Shown: positions 32,314-40,871 of the stretch, piece by piece
Position numbering within the stretch: position 1 is the first letter of the stretch
Layout of the letters: each line of letters starts with the position of its first letter
Assembly: GCA_020444175.1 (NCBI GenBank)
Contig: JAHLLM010000038.1
Span: 1 to 52,870 of the forward strand
Length of the DNA stretch: 52,870 nucleotides
Direction of reading: 5' to 3'
DNA from: Desulfobulbaceae bacterium
GTDB taxonomy: Bacteria; Desulfobacterota; Desulfobulbia; Desulfobulbales; SURF-16
Translations under genes and position numbers: made by a program
The notes under the pieces: model-generated
Told to the model about the DNA's origin: nothing
Databases searched by the model: none
Seen by the model: only the letters and a program-made list of their open reading frames with translations

Positions 32314-33462
32314 ATGTCGACAACCGGCGATTGCTCCAAATTAAAACAATTCGATGTTTTCTCTGAGTTAACAGGTTCGCAATGTGCCATGGTTTTCTGT
32401 TGCCTGGAAAAAATTTCATTATCCGCGAAAGATACTCTTGTTCGCCAGGGAAGTTCTCTTGGCGGAATGTACTTTGTCGTATACGGCAGGGTAATGAAGG
32501 AAAAAATTTGTGGCCTAAAGGCTGGGACAAGTGGACTTGATGCCTGGCAGGAAAAGGAACTTTTTGAAGTAAAGGGACCTGGTAAGTATTTTGGCGAGGA
32601 GTCTCTTTTTGATGACACTCCATGCGATGGCGATTGGACATGCACTGAAAAAACGGAATTGTTTTTCCTGGCAACGGAATCGTTCAAGAGGATTATCAAT
32701 ACAGAAAATGGGCCAGGGGAAAAAATTTTACAATCACTGTGCAAAGCGCTGAGCAAAACTTGCCGCCAAAAGACCAAGACAATTTTAGCGGGTTTTGAAG
32801 ATAAAAAAAATATGAATCAGCTTCGCATAGAGAAACAAAAAATAAGAGCAATGCACCGTATTGCCCGAAGCACAGCCGAGAGCAATGTTACTAGAACACT
32901 TGATTTAATACTTGAAGCATGTATTGACTGCCTTGGGGTTGAAAAGGGATCGGTTATGATTTTTGACAGGGGCGGGCTCCGGGTCGAAGCTGCGTTCGGC
33001 AGCAATAAAGACAAGATTCTCGGGCAGAGGCAGCCCATAGATGAAAATACGGTTTCCGGGCGTTGTTTTATCCGTCAGGAGGCAATTTTCCTAAAAGATA
33101 TTGAAAAAGAAAAAGGGCTGTCCCGTTCACCTGATCCAAGTCAGTACTGGAACAATTCACTTATCTGCATGCCTCTTATTTCCCATTCGGGAGAGAGTAT
33201 CGGAGTACTCAATGTCAGTAAAACATCCAGAGAAATTTTTACAGAAAGTGACTGTGCTATTTTAAAGGATCTCACTCTGGAAGCATCAGCTGCTCTGGGT
33301 CACGAAATCTCCTTAGCCCGACTGTATAGGCAGTTTCAGGAGACCTTTGCCGATGTGCAGGAAATTCAGCTCAAGCTTGACGGAATTGAAGAAAAAATAG
33401 GCAGCATAATGCGGACTTCATGGTCATTTCGTGATGATGAAAGGAGGATGCAGGATGAATAA
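32314..33462 (+). CDS. cNMP-fold and GAF domain sensor with C-terminal coiled coil
   Basis: A 382-residue cytoplasmic protein: a Crp-like cyclic-nucleotide-binding fold (about 10-145), a GAF domain (about 185-325, with LGVEKGSVMIFDRGGLRVEA and LICMPLISHSGESIGVLNV) and a coiled coil (about 335-375). The cNMP cassette keeps GE (FGEESLFDD) but lacks the arginine that holds the cyclic phosphate, so ligand binding is doubtful. It has no DNA-binding or catalytic domain. The ATG at 32314 follows GGAG. Its last 8 nt overlap the start of the carboxyltransferase gene, an unusual coupling of a sensor to acyl-CoA carboxylation; it may act as a regulatory subunit, which is inference. Confidence 0.85.
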   Translation: MSTTGDCSKLKQFDVFSELTGSQCAMVFCCLEKISLSAKDTLVRQGSSLGGMYFVVYGRVMKEKICGLKAGTSGLDAWQEKELFEVKGPGKYFGEESLFDDTPCDGDWTCTEKTELFFLATESFKRIINTENGPGEKILQSLCKALSKTCRQKTKTILAGFEDKKNMNQLRIEKQKIRAMHRIARSTAESNVTRTLDLILEACIDCLGVEKGSVMIFDRGGLRVEAAFGSNKDKILGQRQPIDENTVSGRCFIRQEAIFLKDIEKEKGLSRSPDPSQYWNNSLICMPLISHSGESIGVLNVSKTSREIFTESDCAILKDLTLEASAALGHEISLARLYRQFQETFADVQEIQLKLDGIEEKIGSIMRTSWSFRDDERRMQDE

Positions 33463-34999
33463 CTCCTCTCCATATGAAGAAAACACCGGCAGAGAAGATG
33501 AAAGGCCCTACCTCGAAAGGGAGTCAGGCCAGCGTGCTGAAAAGAAAAATATAATGACAGCACGTGAGCGCCTGGAGTTTCTTTTCGACGAAGGAACTTT
33601 TCAGGAGATCGGCCATTTTGTTGTTCACCGCTGTACTGATTTTGGTATGGAAAACAAGAAAGTTCCCGGTGATGCTGTCATAACCGGCAGCGGCCTGATC
33701 AATGGTCGTCTTGTCCATGCCTATGCCCAGGATTTCAGTGTCATGGGAGGAACTTTTTCTGAAGCCAATACAGCGAAGATCTGCAGAGTTATGGATAAGG
33801 CCCTTCAACTTGGGACACCGTTTATTGGACTGAATGATTCGGGCGGGTCGAGAATTCAGGAAGGAGTGTGCGGACTGGCCGGTGTGGCCGAGATGTTTCT
33901 GAAAAACACCATGGCATCCGGTGTAATTCCACAGATATCAGCAATCATGGGACCGTGTGCCGGTGGAGCAAGTTATTCGCCTGCCTTGACCGATTTTATC
34001 GTGATGATAGAAGAACAAAGTCACATGTTTGTTACAGGTCCTGATGTAATAAAAGCTGTTACCCATGAAGATGTAAGCAAAGAGGAGCTGGGTGGTGCTG
34101 CGGTTCATCATAAAAAAAGCGGTGTTGCCCATCTTGTGGGTCATGATGACAAGGAATGCATCGCTCTTATCCGTGAACTTCTCTCCTATCTGCCCTCCAA
34201 CAATCTTGAAGATCCCCTGGTTGTTGAGTGTTTTGGTGATTCTGGCAGAAGTGAACCTCTGCTGAAAGAAATTATCCCGGATGATCCCCGAGCTGCCTAT
34301 GATGTGAAGGAATTAATTCGACTTGTCGTGGATGATGGCAATTTTTTTGAGCTGCAGAGTGGGTATGCGCAGAATATCGTCATCGGCTTTGGTCGTCTTC
34401 ACGGTGTTTGTGTCGGTATCGTGGCCAATCAACCTCATTATCTGGCTGGGGCTCTGGATACTGACGCTTCACGAAAAGGCGCCCGTTTTGTCCGGTTCTG
34501 TGATGCCTTTAATATTCCGCTTATCACTTTTATTGATGTTCCCGGGTTTATGCCCGGAAAGAATCAGGAGCACGAAGGAATTATTCGTGATGGAGCAAAG
34601 CTCCTGTATGCCTATTGCGAGGCAACTGTGCCCAAGATCAGCATTATCACCAGAAAGGCCTACGGTGGTGCATATTGCGTCATGAGCAGCAAGCATATTC
34701 GAGGCGACTATAATTTTGCTTATCCGGGAGCTGAAATTGCTGTTATGGGGCCGGAAGGGGCGGTTAATATCATTTATCGACGTGAACTTGCCATCCAGAA
34801 GGATGAGCGGTTCCGTGAGGCTAAACTTGAAGAGTATAGGCAACGTTTTGCCAATCCGTATGTCGCCGCAAGCCGTGGATACATTGACGAGGTCATTAAA
34901 CCTGAAGAGACACGTAATAAACTGATTTCGGCACTTGACCGGCTCAAAACCAAGGTTGTCAAAAATCTCCCCAAAAAACACGGGAATATGCCGATCTAA
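33455..34999 (+). CDS. Acyl-CoA (propionyl/methylmalonyl-type) carboxylase, carboxyltransferase subunit
   Basis: A 514-residue subunit of the PccB/MmdA family, which transfers carboxyl between biotin and an acyl-CoA. Features are TARERLEFLFDEGTF near the start, FSVMGGTFSEANTAKI, LNDSGGSRIQEG, GPCAGGASYSPALTDF (first oxyanion hole) and the C-terminal half with VPGFMPGKNQEHEGIIRDG and RKAYGGAYCVM. It starts at ATG 33455 after AGGAGG and overlaps the sensor gene by 8 nt. Biotin carboxylase and biotin carrier genes follow. Propionyl-CoA is the likeliest substrate, or methylmalonyl-CoA in a transcarboxylase or decarboxylase, as in propionate-metabolising Desulfobacterota. The substrate cannot be read with certainty. 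Confidence 0.94.
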   Translation: MNNSSPYEENTGREDERPYLERESGQRAEKKNIMTARERLEFLFDEGTFQEIGHFVVHRCTDFGMENKKVPGDAVITGSGLINGRLVHAYAQDFSVMGGTFSEANTAKICRVMDKALQLGTPFIGLNDSGGSRIQEGVCGLAGVAEMFLKNTMASGVIPQISAIMGPCAGGASYSPALTDFIVMIEEQSHMFVTGPDVIKAVTHEDVSKEELGGAAVHHKKSGVAHLVGHDDKECIALIRELLSYLPSNNLEDPLVVECFGDSGRSEPLLKEIIPDDPRAAYDVKELIRLVVDDGNFFELQSGYAQNIVIGFGRLHGVCVGIVANQPHYLAGALDTDASRKGARFVRFCDAFNIPLITFIDVPGFMPGKNQEHEGIIRDGAKLLYAYCEATVPKISIITRKAYGGAYCVMSSKHIRGDYNFAYPGAEIAVMGPEGAVNIIYRRELAIQKDERFREAKLEEYRQRFANPYVAASRGYIDEVIKPEETRNKLISALDRLKTKVVKNLPKKHGNMPI

Positions 35000-35033
35000 T
35001 ATGAAGTTCTAAGTTTTTATTTTTTGCCTCTAT

Positions 35034-35172
35034 ACAATTCTCAGCAGCCTACCTCTAGACTTCCGCCTTCGCGGGAGTGACGGCAGGCTTGGTTATGTCA
35101 TTCCCGCGGAGGCGGGAATCCAGTATTGAAAGCTTGGCGACAGGAAAGTGGCAATTTTTAACTGAGAATTGT
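35034..35172. mobile_element. Single MITE-like element with CATTCCCGCG arms (139 bp)
   Basis: Inverted ends ACAATTCTCAG (35034-35044) and CTGAGAATTGT (35162-35172) enclose two facing arms of the CATTCCCGC(G)-type repeat. The ends differ from R3 although the core repeat is shared. It lies between the carboxyltransferase and biotin carboxylase genes. Confidence 0.6.
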
Positions 35173-35230
35173 TTATACGCATATTTTATTTTTGCTTTCT
35201 ATTTTTTTGCCCAGAACCCAGAACGTGAAT

Positions 35231-36724
35231 ATGTTTAAAAAAATTCTCATAGCAAACCGAGGTGAAATCGCCATCCGCGTCATGCGAACCTGTCGGGAAA
35301 TGGGCATTGCCACTGCGGCTGTTTTTTCAGAGGCAGACAGGAAATCACTGCATGTCTGTTTTGCCGATGAGGCTTTTTGCATTGGTCCTGCTCCTGCCAT
35401 TGAGAGTTATCTGAACAGTGATGCCATCATAACCGCAGCCAGACAATCCGGAGCACAGGCAATCCATCCCGGCTATGGTTTTCTTTCCGAAAGCAGTGAA
35501 TTTGCCCAAAAATGTCATGATGCAGGTTTGGTGTTCATCGGACCGTCAGCCTGTGTCATTGAGCAGATGGGAAATAAGACCTTGGCCAGAAAGGCCATGT
35601 TGGCGCATGGCGTTCCGGTCATTCCGGGGTCAGTTGAAGCGCTTGATGATTTTGAGCAGGTTTTGGAGGAGAGCAGGGACATTGCATATCCACTAATGAT
35701 CAAAGCAGCTTCAGGTGGAGGTGGCAAAGGGATGCGCATCGTCAACTGCCGGGAGGAGTTGCATGAGGCATTCCTGGCAGTTCGTCGTGAGGCATATGGT
35801 GCTTTTGCTGACTCCAGGGTTTTTATTGAAAAGTATTTTCCTCATTCCCGCCATATTGAGGTGCAGGTGCTGGCAGATAGTATTGGCAATGTTGTTCATC
35901 TTTTTGAACGGGAATGTTCAATCCAGAGAAGGTATCAAAAGGTTATTGAAGAATGTCCCTCGCCCGTAGTGGATAATCAACTTCGACAACAGCTAACCGC
36001 AGCTGCTATTCGGGCTGCTCAAGCCGTACAATACACGGGAGCAGGTACCGTTGAATTTCTGGTTGATGAGAATAAAAGATTTTATTTTCTTGAGATGAAT
36101 ACACGAATACAGGTTGAACACTCTGTAACAGAATTTGTAACAGGTGTTGATTTGGTTAAGGAACAGATCAGGGTCGCTGCCGGAATGTCTTTGGGCACAG
36201 AGCAGGCTGCCATTGTCATGAACGGCTGGTCTATTGAGTGTCGTCTCTATGCGGAAGATCCTTTGAATAAATATATGCCGGATCCCGGGGTGATAGAGAA
36301 ACTCAATTTTCCCGAAGGGCCAGGTGTAAGAGTTGACAGCGGCGTTTATGAGGGATGGGAAGTGTCCCTGTATTATGATCCAATGATAGCCAAAATTTCG
36401 ACCTGGGGAAGGAATCGTGAGGAGGCGCGACTGCGTATGATTCGTGTGCTCGATGAATGCGTTGTGTGCGGAGTAAAAACAAATCTGTTACTTCTCCAAC
36501 ATACTTTGCAGGACCGCCGTTTTGTCGCAGGGGATTTGGATACTCATTTTTTACAAGAAGTTTCCCGGTCTTCCTCTGAGGATCAATTCGAGCATGATAT
36601 GGCCATTATCGGGGCAGTATGCGCCATGATTGCTTCAGGGAAAAAGGGTAAAAACAGAATGAGCCATGACCAGGGACTGTGGCGAATGGCAAGTAAATAC
36701 CAATTCTGGTCCAACCGGTTTTAG
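35231..36724 (+). CDS. Biotin carboxylase subunit of acyl-CoA carboxylase
   Basis: A 497-residue ATP-grasp enzyme that carboxylates biotin using bicarbonate and ATP. It shows the signature MFKKILIANRGEIAIRVMRT, the HPGYGFLSES segment, the glycine-rich loop KAASGGGGKGM, HSRHIEVQVLAD, FLEMNTRIQVEH and the usual C-terminal domain. Length is near that of stand-alone AccC plus a short tail. The ATG at 35231 fits the family start; the upstream in-frame codons give non-conserved residues. It follows the carboxyltransferase gene after a 231-nt gap holding a mobile repeat and is separated from the carrier gene by another. It pairs with both to make a three-subunit carboxylase. Confidence 0.95.
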   Translation: MFKKILIANRGEIAIRVMRTCREMGIATAAVFSEADRKSLHVCFADEAFCIGPAPAIESYLNSDAIITAARQSGAQAIHPGYGFLSESSEFAQKCHDAGLVFIGPSACVIEQMGNKTLARKAMLAHGVPVIPGSVEALDDFEQVLEESRDIAYPLMIKAASGGGGKGMRIVNCREELHEAFLAVRREAYGAFADSRVFIEKYFPHSRHIEVQVLADSIGNVVHLFERECSIQRRYQKVIEECPSPVVDNQLRQQLTAAAIRAAQAVQYTGAGTVEFLVDENKRFYFLEMNTRIQVEHSVTEFVTGVDLVKEQIRVAAGMSLGTEQAAIVMNGWSIECRLYAEDPLNKYMPDPGVIEKLNFPEGPGVRVDSGVYEGWEVSLYYDPMIAKISTWGRNREEARLRMIRVLDECVVCGVKTNLLLLQHTLQDRRFVAGDLDTHFLQEVSRSSSEDQFEHDMAIIGAVCAMIASGKKGKNRMSHDQGLWRMASKYQFWSNRF

Positions 36725-36727
36725 TAA

Positions 36728-36838
36728 GTGCTCGTCTATAAATGGCCCTTTTGGCCGATATCTGCGTTATGCTTAAAAAATTATCCTTCGGGAAGCGTGC
36801 CTGCGAGACTCTGAAATGCCCTGTTTATGGACAGACAC
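36728..36838. mobile_element. R2 palindromic MITE copy b (111 bp, shortened)
   Basis: It begins GTGCTCGTCTATAAATGG and ends TTATGGACAGACAC. It is a shortened relative of 2377-2543, lacking about 55 internal bp. The flanking hexamers TAGTAA and GAGTTA match only 4/6, so its target duplication has decayed or the copy was rearranged. It starts 3 nt after the biotin carboxylase stop, inside the carboxylase operon. Confidence 0.75.
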
Positions 36839-36889
36839 GAGTTAATGGAGGATGCTGTTGACTCAATGAAAAAAAGATAGGCCCAAACA

Positions 36890-37390
36890 ATGAAACGTCA
36901 GGCTAAAGTAGAAAACAAAATTTACAGCGTTGAGTTTCAAAAAAGGAACGGGAAAGTTGAAGTTATTATAGACAACCGTTGTTATCTGGTTGATTCTTCG
37001 ACAATCAATAACGGTTCGTTTTCATTGTTGATAGATGGTGCTTCCCGCGTTATCTTTGTAAAGGACCGTGGCGACCATTTTTCAGTGGCTCTTGGGGGTA
37101 AAAATATTGATGTCCGGTTTTATGACCCCAGGGCATTGCGTTCCGTGGATGAGATGCAAAGCTCCCTGAAGCAATCCAGGCAGATAATTTTAGCCCCCAT
37201 GGCTGGCAGGATTGTTCGTTTGCAGGTGCGTCTTGGAGATATGGTGAGTGATGGTGCCGGACTCGTTGTCCTGGAGGCAATGAAGATGGAAAATGAGCTT
37301 AAATCTCAGGCAGTAGGCTGTATTAAGGAAATATTTGTGTCTGAAAACGAGGTGGTGATTCCAGGTCAACAGCTCATGGTCATCGAGTGA
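36890..37390 (+). CDS. Biotin carboxyl carrier subunit
   Basis: A 166-residue carrier protein. The C-terminal 75 residues are a biotinyl domain (APMAGRIVRLQVRLGDMV, then the biotinylation motif EAMKMEN with Lys132, and PGQQLMVIE at the end). The N-terminal 90 residues are a beta-rich segment (YSVEFQKRNGKVEVIIDN) like the linker/BT domains that dock the carrier to the carboxyltransferase in acyl-CoA carboxylases. AGG precedes the ATG at 36890. It completes the operon with the genes at 33455 and 35231, separated from biotin carboxylase by an R2 element. Confidence 0.93.
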   Translation: MKRQAKVENKIYSVEFQKRNGKVEVIIDNRCYLVDSSTINNGSFSLLIDGASRVIFVKDRGDHFSVALGGKNIDVRFYDPRALRSVDEMQSSLKQSRQIILAPMAGRIVRLQVRLGDMVSDGAGLVVLEAMKMENELKSQAVGCIKEIFVSENEVVIPGQQLMVIE

Positions 37391-37506
37391 GTGGCGTAAT
37401 TCTTCTCTGGTGTGATGGCCCTTAAGTAGTTTAAAAAAGATTCCTGATTCTTAAATTTTTTCTATAAGCTCGGGGCGTAATCCGAGATATTTATAAACAG
37501 GCCTAT

Positions 37507-40239
37507 ATGACCTTTTCTTTTCGTTTACTGATATTTTTGTTTTTTTTTCTCCTCCTCCATGCAGATTCTCTTTTTGCTGCCGACCAACAGCATTTATCTC
37601 GAATCGGCGTCCTTGCCAAACGGGGAACCGAAGTCGCCCTTCAGAAATGGTCTCCTACTGCAGACTACCTTTCCGCCTCGATTCCCGGCTACCGATTTGA
37701 AATAGTACCCCTTGGCTTTTCAGAGATTCACGAGGCTGTCCAGGACAGGCAGATTGATTTTGTCCTGGCAAATCCCGCTTTTTATGTAGAACTCGAAAAA
37801 TTATATGGTGTAAGCCGAATTGCCACCCTGATTAACATAAATCTCCCCGGACAGCCGACCACAACTTTTGGAAGCGTCATTTTTACTCGGTCTGATCGAA
37901 ATGAAATAAGCACGCTTGCAGACCTCAAGGGACTTTCCTTCATGGCTGTTGACTCCAGGTCCTTTGGGGGATGGATTATGGCCTGGAGAGAATTTGAAAA
38001 CCAGAAAATAAACCCGCAAGAGGATTTTTCCACGTTCCGGTTTGGCAACACCCATGACGCTGTTGTTTATGCCGTTCTGCGGGGTGAGGTTGATGCTGGA
38101 ACAGTTCGTTCCGACACTTTGGAGCGTATGGCAGAATATGGCCTCATTAAACTTGATGATTTTCGTATTCTCAATGCGCAACCAAAGAGCTCCTTTCCTT
38201 TTTTACTCAGTACGCAACTCTATCCCGAGTGGCCAATCGCCGCATTGCGAGAAACACCTAACAGGCTCTCTCGTCTTGTCGCTTCTTCTCTTATGAAAAT
38301 GGATGTCAAACACCCTGCCGCCAAGGCCAGTAAGTCAGCAGGGTGGACGGTGCCGTTAAATTATCAGCCGGTTCATGAATGTTTACTGCAATTGAAAATC
38401 GGTCCATATGCGGATTTCGGCACCTTTACCCTCACTGACGTTCTGATGCGCTATTGGCGCCAGATCGCTTTCATCATCTGTGCAGGCATGGCAATCATTG
38501 TTATCGCCTTTTATATTTTCTGGCTGAATCGGCGCCTGCTTGAAAAAAAGCAGGAGGTAGAAGGGCTCAATGCCACCCTTGAGAATAAAGTTGAACTCCG
38601 TACGGAGAAAATTAATTCACTTCTGATGCAGGAAAAATACCTGCGCACTATCTTGCGTACCGTTGCCGAGATTAATGAACTCCTGGTCACGTCTTCTTCT
38701 CTAGAGTCTCTGCTCGTTGATTGCTGCGCAAGATTTGTGCAGCATAAGCATTATGGGTTTTGTTGGATAGGTTTGCTGGGCAAAAATAAAATAACTGAAA
38801 TTTATACTGCTGACGGAGCAGAAAAGATTGGGGAAGATTCTGACTTGTTGATGGAGAGTTTAGATTCAGAGCTTTCCCTGTGTCCTGCTGTTCAATCTAT
38901 TGCCTCAAATACCACGGTTATCAGGAGAAAGAGCTGGAATGAAATAGATAAAACATCCTGGACCGATTATTTCGGTATCAGTGAATTTGAGTCGGTAATA
39001 GGTATCCCTCTGCGGGCTGATCAATATGCGGAACCTTTGGGGGCGCTTACAGTTTACACGTGGCGTGAACAGGGATTTGAGCAGGAAGAAATTTCCATGC
39101 TCGAAGAATTAGCAGGGGATATCGGATTTGCCATACAGTCATTTCGGCACCGGGAAGCTGTTGCCAAACTCATGGTGGAGCGTACACAAAATTATGAACA
39201 GACTCTTTTTTCCATGGTCAATATGATTGAGCATCGTGATCCTTACACGGCAGGTCATACTACCCGTGTTGCCCACTATTCTGAGCTTATCGCCAGGGGA
39301 ATGGGTGTTGAGGAGAGTGAGATTATAAAACTGAAAAAAGCGGCAATTCTCCACGATATAGGCAAAATTGCCACTCCGGATTCAATTTTGCTGAAACCGA
39401 ATGTGTTGACCTCGCGTGATTATGATTTAATCAAACTGCATGCTAGTGCCGGTTACGAAATACTTTCTCAAATAAATATGTATAAAGAACTGGCTGAAAT
39501 AATTCTTCATCACCATGAAAGGCATGATGGTCGTGGCTATCCTGATGCGTTAAAGGGGGATGAAATACATCCTCTGGCCCGAATCATGGTTGTTGCCGAT
39601 GCCTTTGACGCCATGACAACAAACCGTATTTATAAACCGAGAAAAAAAATTAAAGAGGCACTGGCGGAGTTGGAGAGCCTGAGCGGGAGTCAATTTCATC
39701 CCGAAGTCGTCAAAGTGGCGGTTCAAGTTTTAAAGGATGTTGCAATTGCCGGCTCAATCAATCAACTCCCCAAAACGGACCTGGAAAAGAAACGGTTTTC
39801 ATATTTTTTTAATGATAAATTGACCGGACTTTATAATGAGGATTATCTGAAAATTGTCTTGAATAACAACAGGGAGCTGCATGAATATGGTTGCATGCAC
39901 ATTCTGCATCTGAAAAATATTGAGCGTTTTAACAAGAGACAAGGCTGGGGAAAAGGCGATCTCCTGCTGCAAAAGTTTGCAGGTGAGCTTGTTTCCGGCT
40001 TTCCGGAGGCACTTATCTTCAGGGCCTATGGCAATGATTTCGCCATTATTGCCAGGAAACATTTTGAGGTTGATAGAAAGGCATTAAAGGTTGTTGCCGG
40101 TATTGAGGGGACGGAGATTGAGCTGGAGATTCACCACGTCGATTTGATGAAGAGAAAAACATACACCATTAATAAACTCGACAAGCTCGAACTTCTGTCA
40201 AGCGATGATGACTCCGCGTCCAATGGGAATGGGGGGTAA
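37507..40239 (+). CDS. PhnD-like periplasmic sensor, GAF, HD-GYP and degenerate GGDEF protein
   Basis: A 910-residue membrane protein: signal peptide, a PhnD/TtrS-like periplasmic substrate-binding domain (about 30-300; QIDFVLANPAFYVELE), a transmembrane helix (about 320-342), a coiled coil, a GAF domain (about 385-550), an HD-GYP domain (about 570-740; HDIGKIATPD with H616-D617, HHHERHDGRGYP, ADAFDAMTTNR), and a GGDEF-like domain (about 770-900) whose active-site loop reads YGNDF (841-845) instead of GG(D/E)EF. It should be a phosphodiesterase gated by a small periplasmic anion, with a non-catalytic GGDEF domain that may bind GTP. TtrS-type domains sense oxidised sulfur anions, which would suit the organism, but the ligand is not known. 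Confidence 0.92.
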   Translation: MTFSFRLLIFLFFFLLLHADSLFAADQQHLSRIGVLAKRGTEVALQKWSPTADYLSASIPGYRFEIVPLGFSEIHEAVQDRQIDFVLANPAFYVELEKLYGVSRIATLININLPGQPTTTFGSVIFTRSDRNEISTLADLKGLSFMAVDSRSFGGWIMAWREFENQKINPQEDFSTFRFGNTHDAVVYAVLRGEVDAGTVRSDTLERMAEYGLIKLDDFRILNAQPKSSFPFLLSTQLYPEWPIAALRETPNRLSRLVASSLMKMDVKHPAAKASKSAGWTVPLNYQPVHECLLQLKIGPYADFGTFTLTDVLMRYWRQIAFIICAGMAIIVIAFYIFWLNRRLLEKKQEVEGLNATLENKVELRTEKINSLLMQEKYLRTILRTVAEINELLVTSSSLESLLVDCCARFVQHKHYGFCWIGLLGKNKITEIYTADGAEKIGEDSDLLMESLDSELSLCPAVQSIASNTTVIRRKSWNEIDKTSWTDYFGISEFESVIGIPLRADQYAEPLGALTVYTWREQGFEQEEISMLEELAGDIGFAIQSFRHREAVAKLMVERTQNYEQTLFSMVNMIEHRDPYTAGHTTRVAHYSELIARGMGVEESEIIKLKKAAILHDIGKIATPDSILLKPNVLTSRDYDLIKLHASAGYEILSQINMYKELAEIILHHHERHDGRGYPDALKGDEIHPLARIMVVADAFDAMTTNRIYKPRKKIKEALAELESLSGSQFHPEVVKVAVQVLKDVAIAGSINQLPKTDLEKKRFSYFFNDKLTGLYNEDYLKIVLNNNRELHEYGCMHILHLKNIERFNKRQGWGKGDLLLQKFAGELVSGFPEALIFRAYGNDFAIIARKHFEVDRKALKVVAGIEGTEIELEIHHVDLMKRKTYTINKLDKLELLSSDDDSASNGNGG

Positions 40240-40371
40240 AAGCTTTATGGTTTCGTATTTATGTCCCTTGGGGGGGAAAAGTCTCTTGGGAATCCGGAGA
40301 AAAACAGCCAAATCAAAAAGTTAAGAAGCGTGAGCAGGATAAAATCGTATTGTATGTGATTTGGTTAAAGC

Positions 40372-40869
40372 TTAAGGGATTTCTCTAAATTCTTTCCGGG
40401 CTGCTCCGCAGACAGGGCAGGATACGGGAGCTTCATTTTCCTTGACAAATCCACAGAAGGGGCAGACAAAATATCTGGAATCAGGTTGGGCAGACACATC
40501 TTTTTTGTCTCGCACATAAAAAGATTGCAGGATTTTTTCAGTTTTGCGGAGCTGGGTAAAGGCATGAACTAGGGGATCATGGGCTTCTTTGACTTCATTT
40601 AGGCGCTGTGTGTATTCATCGATTACCGCCTGTATTTCTTTTTCAAAGATTGTTGCCAGATATTCTGCGGATGTGTCAATTTGCCCTCTTATTGAATGAA
40701 ATATACGTCGTGCCTGAATGGTTTCAGATTCAGAAAGAGCTCGCAGCAGGTGGGCAACTTCCGGACGCCCTTGCCTGATCGCTTTCTGGGAATAAATTTT
40801 TTTTCTGGCTGCTGCAATCGATAAGAGGGCAAACGTGCTCAATTGATTTTTTTTGTAATCAGGATCCAT
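40372..40869 (-). CDS. Rubrerythrin-like protein with eroded diiron site
   Basis: A 165-residue protein with a four-helix ferritin-like part and a C-terminal rubredoxin-type centre (C136xxC139 and C151xxC154; CPFCG and CPVCGA). The overall plan is rubrerythrin, which reduces peroxide in anaerobes. The diiron ligands look incomplete: the first helix (ARKKIYSQ) lacks the usual glutamate, the second has ETIQ where ETIH is usual, and the last has TEKILQ in place of AEKIHA. It may have changed metal content or serve as an electron carrier. It starts 2 nt after the tpx stop, so the two form one peroxide-defence operon. Alignment by eye only. Confidence 0.75.
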   Translation of the reverse strand: MDPDYKKNQLSTFALLSIAAARKKIYSQKAIRQGRPEVAHLLRALSESETIQARRIFHSIRGQIDTSAEYLATIFEKEIQAVIDEYTQRLNEVKEAHDPLVHAFTQLRKTEKILQSFYVRDKKDVSAQPDSRYFVCPFCGFVKENEAPVSCPVCGAARKEFREIP

Positions 40870-40871
40870 TC

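Noticed and set aside
32036-32674. 212-residue minus-strand frame opposite the cNMP-GAF gene
   Set aside because: It is antisense to a well-supported gene, has no domain pattern, and no ribosome binding site.
37391-37506. Search for c-di-GMP (GEMM) or cobalamin riboswitches upstream of signalling and radical SAM genes
   Set aside because: No GEMM- or cobalamin-type conserved core was found by eye in these leaders.
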